Assembly (NCBI GenBank): GCA_905250025.1
Contig: CAJNOJ010000124.1
Location: forward strand, 124,001-188,000
Direction of reading: 5' to 3'
Origin: Adineta ricciae
Lineage: Eukaryota; Rotifera; Eurotatoria; Adinetida; Adinetidae
Length of the DNA stretch: 64,000 nt
The notes under the pieces: model-generated
Databases searched by the model: none
Told to the model about the DNA's origin: nothing
Seen by the model: only the letters and a program-made list of their open reading frames with translations
Part shown: piece by piece, positions 33,701 to 44,392 of the stretch
Position numbering within the stretch: position 1 is the first letter of the stretch
How the letters are laid out: the number at the start of each line of letters is the position of its first letter
Made by a program: the position numbers and the translations under genes

Positions 33701-36455
33701 CGCCATCGTTGATGATCATAACGCTGGCCGTCAGCTTAATCCAGATGGGAACTTTAAACCTTTCGCTGATGTCTTAGATGATCGATATGTAGAACCACCT
33801 ACATCAATAGATAATCCAGACACCATAATAGGTCCATATCTACTCTTAAGTGATGGAGTAAATGTTGCTGATGTGAAAATATTCCACCAAACACCTTGTA
33901 ATCATGGTGCTAAGTGCGTTGAAATGTACGATTCTCACCATAATAACCAGTTCTCTCATCCACCACTTTGTATTCAAGCAGCGACTGATGGAAAATGCAA
34001 GCGAACAGATGATGTTATTCATATGACATCATTCATTCATCGAAATCAATGTCGAGATGGTGGTTTGTGTAAAAAGATCAATGATGAAAGTCATAGCCGA
34101 GAATTCGAACACCCAAGCTATTGTCCTGAAGAAGGTCGTTGTCAGAATCAAGAAAGCGCCCATTTAAAACAATATCGACATTTACCTCTTTGTGAAAAGG
34201 GACTCAAATGTATGGAATATCAAAGAGAAATTACCAGTCATTGCAATAAATATCGTCACTGTGCTCCACAATGTTCCCATGGTGGTCTATGCGCGATGTT
34301 TCATGACAGAGAACATGTCGAAGAGTTTAAACATCCGTTTGCTTCACCCTGTCCTCGAACACCATTTGATTGTCCTCATTTTATAGCCTTATCAGAAGCC
34401 AACAACACTCAAGGTCTCCCTCATTCTATTCAAGAACATTGTATTAAGTATGCCCATGTATGCAGAAAGGGCCGTTACTGTACTGATAACACTTCATTAC
34501 ATTTATCTAAGACAATTCATGTCGCTCGTAACGAGTGTTCATCTGGAGATCGATGTAAACGGCTAGCTGACGAAGAACATTTAAACTCATTTTCACATCC
34601 CAATGTTCCCGATGTTCGACCAGTCTGTCAGTATGGGGACAAATGTCGCGAACAGCATAAATTTGATCATAAAGTTAGTTATCGGCATCCATCAACAAGT
34701 GCAGACGGGGTAGTACAATATTATGGTTCGAATGAGGATACTGATTTTGTACAAAATCAAAAGCGAAATGTACTGGCAGTTGAAGACTTCATTTCAAGAA
34801 ATAATTGGAAACCCTTACCGTCAGGGTCAATTCCTCATGAGATTCTCCATTGGGTGCGTACCGTAAAACCTATTCACCGATGCAGTCCGCTTATATTTGA
34901 GTCAATATTTTTACACGGTCATGTGATGAGTCGTGAATACATGGAACACTTGAAAGATCCGGCTTTCGTTGCTAATTCTGTTTTGCATCATACTCGGATA
35001 CGTCGTATCGAAGAACTCAAGGAATGCGAAGATGATGCTAGACTATATGTAACTGCATTGGTCGCATTAGAATTTGAGAATAAAGGTTTTCATGCAGGAA
35101 CTGGAGTTCCTATAGATTTGTTCAAGACAGACGCAGGTAAAGATGTTTCAGGTTACTCTAACAAACAAATATATGAATACGCCATCAAGAAGAAAGAAGC
35201 TCGTCTGATACATTTAATACAAAAAAAGGATCTAGCTGTTTTGCGCGAGAAAGCTATCGAAATTGCTCAAGCTTCAATTGAACTTCATTCAACACCAGCT
35301 GGTATTGGTCATCCACCTGACAAAGCGTTGGGCACTGATAAACAGGTGTTCAGCGTTCTTGGACCGAACTTCGGTCACTATTATGGTGATGTTATTATTG
35401 TTTTCAAACGAGAAATCTTACATCATCCTGACGCAAATTACTCCATGCAAGCAGCCACAATGTTTCCCAGTGGAAATGTTTACAAATTGCGACCGTGGCT
35501 AGGTCCTGATTCTGGTGATGTTACAGAACGAATAAAACATTATCACCGAACGAAGCTGCATGCATCCATACCAGGATATGAGTATGCTACCGCTCTCGAA
35601 CTCATAGCACTAATTAGTCATCAGAAAAGATCAAAGAAAATGGATATTAGTCTTGATGAAATTTTTGATCAATGGCTTCAAAATGATGCTCATCACAATA
35701 TTGAAGCACATTTACCGCAGCTGATTCCGCTCGATTATATTGATCACATTTATATACCAAAAAATTTGTTTGCTGCGCTTAGTGAAAAAACTAAGCAAGC
35801 AATTGATGCTCTTTTCAAACATCACATTACTCTTGTCCCACACGATGGCGTAGCTAATCATGAAAGGGGACCATTCGGACCAAACCCAAGAATACCATCA
35901 CGATCAAAATATCAAGATTTTGTAGCTAAGAAATTAATCGAAGAATACAAAGATAATGACATTCATTCTTCAACACATTCCGTCGAAGGTGCAGTTATTA
36001 CTGTTCCTTCATCAGCTTTTGATGATCATTATCTTCTACCTCTAACGATATCTCAAGCATTTGCACAATATCGTATTGAAAAGGCACATCACACATCTAA
36101 AGACAACATTACCTATATCTATTGGAAGGCTATGCATGGAGATATGATGTTAACATTATCCAACGAACAGATCAGTAACGATGAGAATCAGCCAAATCTT
36201 CGTTGTTTGATTTGCTACATTGCACCAAAACCTGCAATCAGTGATGACGACGATTATCATGAAGAAATTTCCTATTTGGCGGCTGCACATCCATTCAAAC
36301 ATGTGATGATTCTCAGCAAAAGATCATATAAAGCTAAATCAAATACTTTCTATCGTGGCTGTAACGGTCAGGATTTTATGACATTTTGCTTACAAATTCA
36401 TCGGTCAACAGGAAAAGTTATTCTGTCACATGCTGGCCCAAATGGAATCTATAAT
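30774..36455 (+). CDS. PARG macrodomain/PBZ-array protein, allele B (most complete copy, 3' truncated)
   Basis: Exons 30774-30887, 30950-31247 and 31339-36455 give about 1,840 residues before the N. Order: CxxC motif; RanBP2-type finger (about 60-85); acidic and Lys-rich linker (138-230); two RRM-like stretches; PARG macrodomain with GGG-x7-QEE near residue 751 and the 'LSAFGCGAFKNPP' loop; ten PBZ-like fingers (about 990-1255), e.g. 'CRDGGLCKK...H.....H' and 'VCQYGDKCREQHKFDH'. Then comes a 580-residue region of unknown fold ('GPNFGHYYGDVIIVFKREI', 'ASIPGYEYATALELIAL'). PARG enzymes hydrolyse poly(ADP-ribose), and PBZ fingers bind it, so one chain would read and erase the polymer, probably in the nucleus. 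The reading stops at the N at 36456; the C-terminus is in the next contig. Confidence 0.87.
31347..31373 (+). repeat. GAT microsatellite (9 units) coding poly-Asp
   Basis: Nine GAT codons, against eight in the other allele at 23201-23224. Confidence 0.9.
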
Positions 36456-36456
36456 N
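36456..36456. other. Assembly junction (single N)
   Basis: The right contig begins at the equivalent of 34902 in the same gene and overlaps the left one for about 1,550 bp (36455 matches 38010). Confidence 0.9.
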
Positions 36457-39016
36457 TCAATATTTTTACACGGTCATGTGATGAGTCGTGAATACATGGA
36501 ACACTTGAAAGATCCGGCTTTCGTTGCTAATTCTGTTTTGCATCATACTCGGATACGTCGTATCGAAGAACTCAAGGCATGCGAAGATGATGCTAGACTA
36601 TTTGTAACTGCAGTGGTCGCCTTAGAATTTGAGAATAAAGGTTTTCATGCAGGAACTGGAGTTCCTATAGATTTGTTCAAGGCAGACACAGGTAAAGATG
36701 TTTCAGGTTACTCTAACAAACAAATATATGAATACGCCATGAAGAAGAAAGAAGCTCGTCTGATACATTTAATACAAAAAAAGGATCTAGCTGTTTTGCG
36801 AGAGAAAGCTATCGAAATTGCTCAAGCTTCAATTGAACTTCATTCAACACCAGCTGGTATTGGTCATCCACCTGACAAAGCGTTGGGCACTGATAAACAG
36901 GTGTTCAGCGTCCTTGGACCGAACTTCGGTCACTATTATGGTGATGTTATTATTGTTTTCAAGCGAGAAATCTTACATCATCCTGACGCAAATTACGCCA
37001 TGCAAGCAGCCACAGCGTTTCCCAGTGGAAATGTTTATAAATGGCGACCGTGGCTAGGTCCTGATTCTGGTGATGTTAGAGAACGAATAAAACATTATCA
37101 CCGAACGAAACTGCATGCATCCATACCAGGATATGAGTATGCTACCGCTCTCGAACTCATAGCACTGATTAGTCATCAGAAAAAATCAAAGAAAATGGAT
37201 ATTAGTCTTGATGAAATTTTTGATCAATGGCTTCAAAATGATGCTCATCAGAATATTGAAGCACATTTACCGCAACTGATTCCGCTCGATTATATTGATC
37301 ACATTTATATACCAAAAAATCTGTTTACTGCACTTAGTGAAAAAACTAAGCAAGCAATTGATGCTCTTTTCAAACATCACATTACTCTTGTCCCACACGA
37401 TGGCGTAGCTGATCATGAAAGGGGACCATTAAGACCAAATCCACAAATACCATCAAGATCAAAATATCAAGATTTTGTAGCTAAGAAATTAATTGAAGAA
37501 TACAAAGATAATGACAATCATTCCTCAACACAATCCGTCAAAGGTGTAGTTATTACTGTTCCTTCATCAGGTTTTGATGATCATTACCTTCTACCTCTAA
37601 CGATATCTCAAGCGTTTGCACAATATCGTATAGAAAAGGCACACCACACATCAAAAGACAACGTCATCTACATCTATTGGAAGGCTATGCATGGAAATAT
37701 GATGTTAACATTATCCAACGAACAGATCAGTAACGATGAGAATCAGCCAAATCTTCGTTGTTTGATTTGCTACATTGCACCAAAACCTACAATCAGTGAT
37801 GACGACGATTATCATGAAGAAATTTCCTATTTGGCGGCTGCACATCCATTCAAACATGTGATGATTCTCAGCAAAAGATCATATAAAGCTAAATCAAATA
37901 CTTTCTATCGTGGCTGTAACGGTCAGGATTTTATGACATTTTGTTTACAAATTCATCGGTCAACAGGAAAAGTTATTCTGTCACATGCTGGTCCAAATGG
38001 AATCTATAATCATGAAGAAATATCATGCACATTCGATCGATCAGAACTTGATTTAAATAAGATGGAATATATTCATGTCAGTGCTGGCTCACACTCAGAA
38101 GCTGTTCGAAATTTAATTGTCTGTTTTGAGAAGCAATCGAGCATGCATCCAACATTTGACACAGATTACGAGAGAGATTTTGCTCCTGCAACAGAAAACA
38201 AACCACGCAAAGAACATTCAGATACCGATCATCGTAAACCGAATAAAGATCCTCATGACGTGCCAGCAAAAGCATCTGCTAAGGACGAGCCAGAAGAGGA
38301 AGGATTGATCACGAAAGCACTTAATTTTTTCAAAGGTAGTAACAATTCAGGGACAAAGCTGTGTTCAGACAATGTCAACTGTTTGAAACAATATTCAACT
38401 GATGGAAGAGAGCATAATGCTAAGTTCGTTCATCCATGTCCTTTTTCAGAAAAATGTCGCGATAAAGATTCGCATACAACACACACTCACGAACCACACG
38501 ACGCGCCTAGATGTTCCTACGATAGAGACTGCAAGAAATTAAATGATCCTTATCATCGAGCTGCTTACCGACACACAGGTCGTCCAGATTTTCTACAACC
38601 GTGTCGTTATCAAAAAGGTTGCAGGGATAAAACCTATGATCATCGCATGAAATATTCTCATGGTGAAGAGGTATTCACAAAATCATCATCATCATCAGCG
38701 GCAGCAGCAGCAGCAGCACCTTCTAAAGGTAAATTATTATTCTCTCTCTTTTTTTGAAAAATTATTTATCAATTCATTTTTCGTAGAAGAAAGTGAAAAA
38801 CATGAATCCCACGATCATAGTGAGCAAACACCATGCAGAGACGGACGTAGCTGTCGTGACATCTCAACTGATCACCGAAAACAGTTCTCACATCCGTCGA
38901 CTACAACAGCTAATCGTGCAGGAAATAAAAGCAAAACTCCATGCAAATTCGGCGTGAAATGTCATAATTTCGACACGGACCATCGAGCCGACTATAGTCA
39001 TCCTGATAAATCATAA
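36457..39016 (+). CDS. PARG/PBZ-array protein, 3' part with C-terminus
   Basis: Exons 36457-38728 and 38787-39016 (TAA). The first 1,550 bp repeat the unknown central region of allele B; the remainder is new. It holds a beta-rich stretch ('EYIHVSAGSHSEAVRNLIV'), a charged linker, and six C-terminal PBZ-like fingers. The last three are textbook: 'CRYQKGCRDKTYDHRMKYSH', 'CRDGRSCRDISTDHRKQFSH', 'CKFGVKCHNFDTDHRADYSH' (C-x5-C-x6-H-x5-H with the aromatic before the last His). A Ser/Ala homopolymer run sits just before the final intron. With allele B this gives a protein of about 2,160 residues and about 16 fingers. It ends tail to tail with the DED-chitinase-like gene. Confidence 0.86.
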
Positions 39017-39331
39017 CATTCAGGGTTAATCTAATGTATGTGCGTGTGCGTAAGCTCTAGTAATTCTTTTCGACATTTACAATAAATTTTTACTGACATA
39101 TTTGATTTCGCCAAGAAAACTTTATATAGTCGTGTACAACTAAATCTGATACAAAATATTTATTGAGGAAAGAGAGTGTCTCCTAAGATTTCATATTTAT
39201 TGGAAGAAAGAATTTTTCTTAATTTACATACGCGCTCAACATTTACTATTGCTCTCTGTTCTCTCTGACACTTAGCTATATCACATGAGCAAAACACAGA
39301 TTATCGATTTCGATAAATGAAAAAAAAAACA
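39017..39331. other. Convergent 3' intergenic spacer
   Basis: 315 bp between the stop of the PARG/PBZ gene and the stop of the minus-strand DED-GH18 gene. It is AT-rich and holds both 3' ends, including an AATAAA near 39081. The counterpart is 40914-41228. Confidence 0.6.
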
Positions 39332-40439
39332 CTATACGCGAGTTGACGCTGTTGATACTGATATATATTCGAGTGACCAGAGTGAATTTTCAGCAGGTGG
39401 TGTTTGATCGACTACCGACTTGTGCGAACGAATACATCGATAAATTTTATCATCATATTTCACGTGATCATCAACATAATACTGTGCATTTGCTTTCCAC
39501 GAACGAAGTCGATTCATAGATAGAACATCAATATCCTTGTTCAATGCATTAAATGTCGCTCCAATCAGTTCACCTTTGCGATCTTTACTCAGTTCCCAAA
39601 AGAAGGCACCAGCTAATCGATATTTTTTCATATAATCACATTTCCATTTAACTGATTCGAGATCTTCATAGCTAATCCAAATTCCTGTTGAACTATTGAA
39701 AAGGAATGGAACTTTAGATTGGTCATCCCAATAACGTGTGTACGAGCGAATCACGTCATTTTTTATATCGTCATAATCGAACGAACCATCGCCCCAAGTG
39801 CCATTTGGAGGAACACTCGATGCAGCTTGTAAAAATCCGTTCAAAGTCGTATTGGTTACTTCTAAAAAGAGATTTCATTGTTATGAACAAAATCAATATG
39901 CACAAAACAGGTCATATCGACAACCTTGCCAGCCGTGTCCATATAAAGGAATGCCCATGACGATCTTATTCGGTGGCACTCTCGCCGAGAGATATGCTTG
40001 AATAGCCGCATGACAATTCATTTTCGATGTATATGATGAAGCCGACGCGTCATCTAAGGTTTCATTGTCGTTTTTGTACAAAGGAGCATTGTGGCCAGTC
40101 TGTAATTCTTGATTATCTACGTGAAACAGATGGAAAATGAGTATATCGCCAAGAGATTGTTATTTACTATGGAAATTGTAGGTAACGACATTGATCCAAT
40201 CGACAAAATCAATGATCTTCGGCAAATTCATTTTACTAATATGATCAGGATTGACTCCAGTACTAAAACATTGAAACGAAAATGAAATCTTTGGCTTTGA
40301 ATGAACCTCTTGCCGCTTACGCTAAAGTTAGAAAGTATTTCGTATCCAATTGTCGACGAAGTTCTTTCAAGAAAAGGTAGAGATTTCGTTGTTTATCTTC
40401 TAAACTTCCACTATGGTTCGGCCAACTGTCCGACATCGG
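39332..40439 (-). CDS. DED-TM-GH18-CBM protein, C-terminal part (allelic copy)
   Basis: Exons (minus) 40439-40321 (partial), 40262-40168, 40116-39925 and 39861-39332 match exons 6-9 of the complete gene at 41229-43689. They encode the second half of the GH18 barrel ('VPPNKIVMGIPLYGHGW', 'AGAFFWELSKDRKGEL') and the CBM5/12-like chitin-binding tail ('SWKANAQYYVDDHVKYDDKI'). It is truncated at the N at 40440, just after the position of the lost catalytic residue. One donor site reads A|GT rather than G|GT and remains usable. Confidence 0.84.
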
Positions 40440-40440
40440 N
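40440..40440. other. Assembly junction (single N)
   Basis: The right contig restarts at the equivalent of 38543 (last PBZ fingers); the left end 40439 matches 42337. Confidence 0.9.
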
Positions 40441-40913
40441 ATGATCCTTATCATCGAGCTGCTTACCGACACACAGGTCGTCCAGATTTTCTACAACCGT
40501 GTCGTTATCAAAAAGGTTGCAGGGATAAAACCTATGATCATCGCATGAAATATTCTCATGGCGAAGAGGTATTCACAAAATCATCATCATCATCATCAGC
40601 AGCAGCAGCAGCAGCACCTTCTAAAGGTAAATTATTATTCTCTCTCCTTTTTGAAAAATTATTTATCAATTCATTTGTCGTAGAAGAAAGTGAAAAACAT
40701 GAATCCCATGATCATAGTGAGCAAACACCATGCAGAGACGGACGTAGCTGTCGTGACATCTCAACTGATCACCGAAAACGGTTCTCACATCCGTCGACTA
40801 CAACAGCTAATCGTGTAGGAAATAAAAGTAAAACTCCATGCAAATTCGGCGTGAAATGCCATAATTTCGACACGGACCATCGAGCCGACTACAGTCATCC
40901 TGACAAATCATAA
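40441..40913 (+). CDS. PARG/PBZ-array protein, last fingers (allelic copy)
   Basis: Exons 40441-40626 and 40684-40913 repeat the last four C-terminal PBZ-like fingers and the TAA. The Ser/Ala homopolymer length differs from the 38700 copy, another allelic microsatellite. It gives no information beyond the fuller copy. Confidence 0.84.
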
Positions 40914-41228
40914 CATTCAGGATTGATCTAATGTATGTGCATGCGCGTGAGCCGTAGTAATTGTTTTTGATATTCAAAATAAATTTTTACTGACATATTC
41001 GATTTCGTCCAGAAAACTTGATTATAGCCGCTTACAGCTAAATCTGATACAAAATACTTATTGAGGAAAGAGAGTGTCTCCTGAGATTTCATATTTATTG
41101 GAAGAAAGAATTTTTCTTAATTTACACACGTGCTCAACATTTACTATTGCTCTCTGTTCTCTCTGACACTTCGCTATATCACATGAACAAAACACAGATT
41201 ATCAATTTCGATAAATGAAAAAAAAACA
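40914..41228. other. Convergent 3' intergenic spacer (allelic copy)
   Basis: Counterpart of 39017-39331; no gene. Confidence 0.6.
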
Positions 41229-43689
41229 CTATACGCGACTTGCCGTTGTTGATACTGATATATATTCGAGTGACCAGAGTAGATTTTCAGCAGGTGGTGT
41301 TTGGTCGGCTACCGACTTGTGCGAACGAATGCATCGATAAATTTTATCATCATATTTCACATGATCGTCCACATAATACTGTGCATTTGCTTTCCATGAA
41401 CGAAGTCGATTCATAGATAGAACATCAATATCCTTGTTCAGTGCATTGAACGTCGCTCCAATCAGTTCACCTTTGCGATCTTTACTCAGTTCCCAGAAGA
41501 AGGCACCAGCTAATCGATTTTTTTTCATATAATCACACTTCCATTTAACTGATTCGAGATCTTCATAACTAATCCAAATTCCTGTTGAACTATTGAAAAG
41601 GAATGGAACTTTAGATTGGTCATCCCAATAACGTGTATACGAGCGAATCACGTTATTTTTTATGTCGTCATAGTCGAACGAACCATCGCCCCAAGTACCA
41701 TTCGGAGGAACACTCGATGCAGCTTGTAAAAATCCGTTCAAAGTCGTATTGGTCACTTCTAAAAAGATATTTCATTGTTATGAACAAAATCAATATGCAA
41801 AAAAACAGATCATATTGCCAACCTTGCCAACCGTATCCATATAAAGGAATGCCCATGACGATCTTATTCGGTGGCACTCTCGCCGAGAGATATGCTTGAA
41901 TAGCCGCATGACAATTCATTTTCGATGTATAAGATGAAGCCGACGCGTCATCCAAGGTTTCATTGTCGTTTTTGTACAAAGGAGCATTGTGGCCAGTCTG
42001 TAATTCTTGATTATCTACGTGAAACAGATGGAAAATGAGTATATCGCCAAGAGATTGTTATTTACCATGGAAATTGTAGGTAACGACATTGATCCAATCG
42101 ACAAAATCAATGATCTTCGGCAAATTCATTTTACTAATATGATCAGGATTAACTCCAGTACTAAAACATTGAAACGAAAATGAAATCTTTGGCTTTGAAT
42201 CAGCCTCTTGCCGCTTACGCTAAAGTTAGAAAGTATTTCGTATCCAATTGTCGACGAAGTTCTTTCAAGAAAAGGTAGAGATTTCGTTGTTTATCTTCTA
42301 AACTTCCACTATGGTTCGGCCAACTGTCCGACATCGGATCTCGCCTATACATCAAAATGATAATCTTCTTCAGCGATCTCCTGATTTTATTTACCAATTC
42401 AGATCAATCCCATCGAAATGATATTTTTCCATAAAATCGATACATGACGATGCAAAGATCGATCGACTACGATTGCTCACAATAACCTTCTTGAAGTTTT
42501 CTTGAAAGGTCTTCGAAAAAGAAAAAACGAAACAAGTCACACACCCACACCCAACTCAATTATAACTTACATCTCCACCAACAGAAATCAGTGTTCGTAG
42601 ATGTGGATATTGATTTTTCAGTTCAATTATTTGTTTTAGATTCTCCGGCATTTGCGCGTCACTTTGGTTGATATTTGTCATATTTTCTGCTGACGTATGT
42701 TTATTGAGAGCAATTCGCCCTCGTGCATCAACATATGCAAAAGCATAATTTAAATGAGTAATCTTATTGACTGGTATATCGTCAACACTATAATTCCTAT
42801 CGACCCACCATGAAAGATAATAAGCGAGAACGATCGGACTTTTTGACACTGTATCTTGATTGTGAAACAAACGACAATCATTCGAATCTAGGATATGAAA
42901 TTCAAATCAAAATAAACGTTTTGATTCATATGGAATGCTGTTTACCGGATCCGCCTGATGGTATGATTTGTACACGAATAAAGAGTGCGATGATTGAGGC
43001 AATAATAAACAAAATACTGATTATATTGAAGATAATCAATCTACGACAGGAAATACACGCTTTGAGCGTTTCTCGAAATTTTAATCTGATTAACTGATTA
43101 GGAACACTAGCCGCTTCACGAACGTTTTCTGTTACTCTCGACAGTGAATTTGGAGCAGTATTAGCAACTGGTGAAGTTGATAATTGCTCGCTGTCTTTCA
43201 AGGCTAAAAACGGCAATTGTACTTTCGTTTCATATGCCCAAAACCTACCATTGTAGCAGACTCTATCCTCTTCATTGTCACTCATCATTTGTCGCCACAA
43301 TGTTGTTTCATCTTTGCTTTTTAGTGTGTCGCCTGTTTGAGCTAAACGGAAAAAAACAAACAAACTATGATTTCAAGAACGAAAGGTGCAAATGCATTGA
43401 ACTCACATTCCAATCGTTGAACAATATCATGACGCTGAATTTGTCGAAACGCCTGTATAAGATAATCAAAATCTTGGTCATTTATCAATCCACGATCAAA
43501 TAAAGACTCCAACAGATTCAATGTGCCACCTATCGAAGGATCGTCACGCAATCTTCTCGGTATAACATTACCGAATAAAAAATGAAGACGACATCGATCC
43601 GTATCTGTTAAACTATCCTGTAACTTCAAAAGTAATCCGCGAAAATGCAATTCTTGCTTCACCAGATCGTCCTCAGTCACTCCTGACAT
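41229..43689 (-). CDS. Death effector domain - transmembrane - chitinase-like (GH18) - chitin-binding protein
   Basis: Nine minus-strand exons (43689-43407, 43341-43249, 43203-42946, 42887-42571, 42510-42395, 42344-42219, 42160-42066, 42014-41823, 41758-41229) join in phase to exactly 670 codons. Residues about 12-93 are a death effector domain ('HFRGLLLKLQDSLTD', 'FLFGNVIPRRLRDD', 'LFDRGLI', and the RxDL-like 'QRHDIVQRLE'). Residues 180-201 are one transmembrane helix ('LIIFNIISILFIIASIIALF') with Arg/Lys on its N-side, predicting a type II protein with DED in the cytosol. Residues about 229-600 are a GH18 barrel ('THLNYAFAYVDA', 'LRTLISVGG', 'GAFFWEL'). The catalytic motif reads DGIDLNWR, where active chitinases have DxxDxDxE, so hydrolysis should be lost. 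Residues 614-657 are CBM5/12-like. Best reading: a surface chitin sensor coupled to death-fold signalling. It is divergent from the F-box gene. Confidence 0.86.
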
Positions 43690-44392
43690 TGAACTGTTTT
43701 GTTTACATGCGACAGTCAATGATATACATTTTTCTTTCTTTGGTTATTCAACATGGCGTGACTAAACCAATGAAATTTTTCAACTTTACAAACAATGATC
43801 GAATAGTACATAAGCTGCAATTTAAACCAATCGATAACTGTTCATATGTTCAAAATCAATGAGTCAAACATAGTTCAAAGGAAAATGCTTATCGTATCAA
43901 AAGAGCATGATTATTGTGTTTTGTAGATTACAAAACATAGATCAATGCATGGAAAGAGTCATCGTTGACCTTTATACAGTTCAGTATTTGGAATAAGTTC
44001 TCAATGAGTAACGATTCGCACACTGTCAACCTGGAGGATCTTTGTATAATATTAAATATGATAATATATTACTACTCAATGGCTGAATAAACGAGAACAT
44101 ATGATATCACAATGAACACGAGTATTCAGTTACTCTAGATAATTCCTCTAGCGACACCTAGTTATGATCACATTTTTCAGGAATATAAAAACCATGGAAT
44201 ATTTATTTACAACGCTATTTTTCTGTGAATTTTATTCTTTAGATTATGTACACCGAATAAAGTCGGCCACTAGTCACGTTCGGTATCACCTTAACTACTG
44301 TTTTCTATTCATCTTGCGTAGAACAAATGAAAAACTTGCAACTTATTTTAACTGCTATAAACGTTGCTCTACATGAATATTGAAAAAAGGAC
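43690..44392. promoter_or_regulatory. Divergent promoter region, DED-GH18 gene and F-box gene
   Basis: About 700 bp between two divergent starts. It is strongly conserved with 47905-48601 in the other haplotype, including a 12-bp ATAATATATTAC-type AT core near 44060. A small frame at 44164-44376 is shared but has no domain. No specific factor site is assigned. Confidence 0.5.

Noticed and set aside
36430-38757. Frame appearing to start a new gene at 36430
   Set aside because: It crosses the N at 36456; the part before is allele B of the same gene in another phase. There is no independent start.
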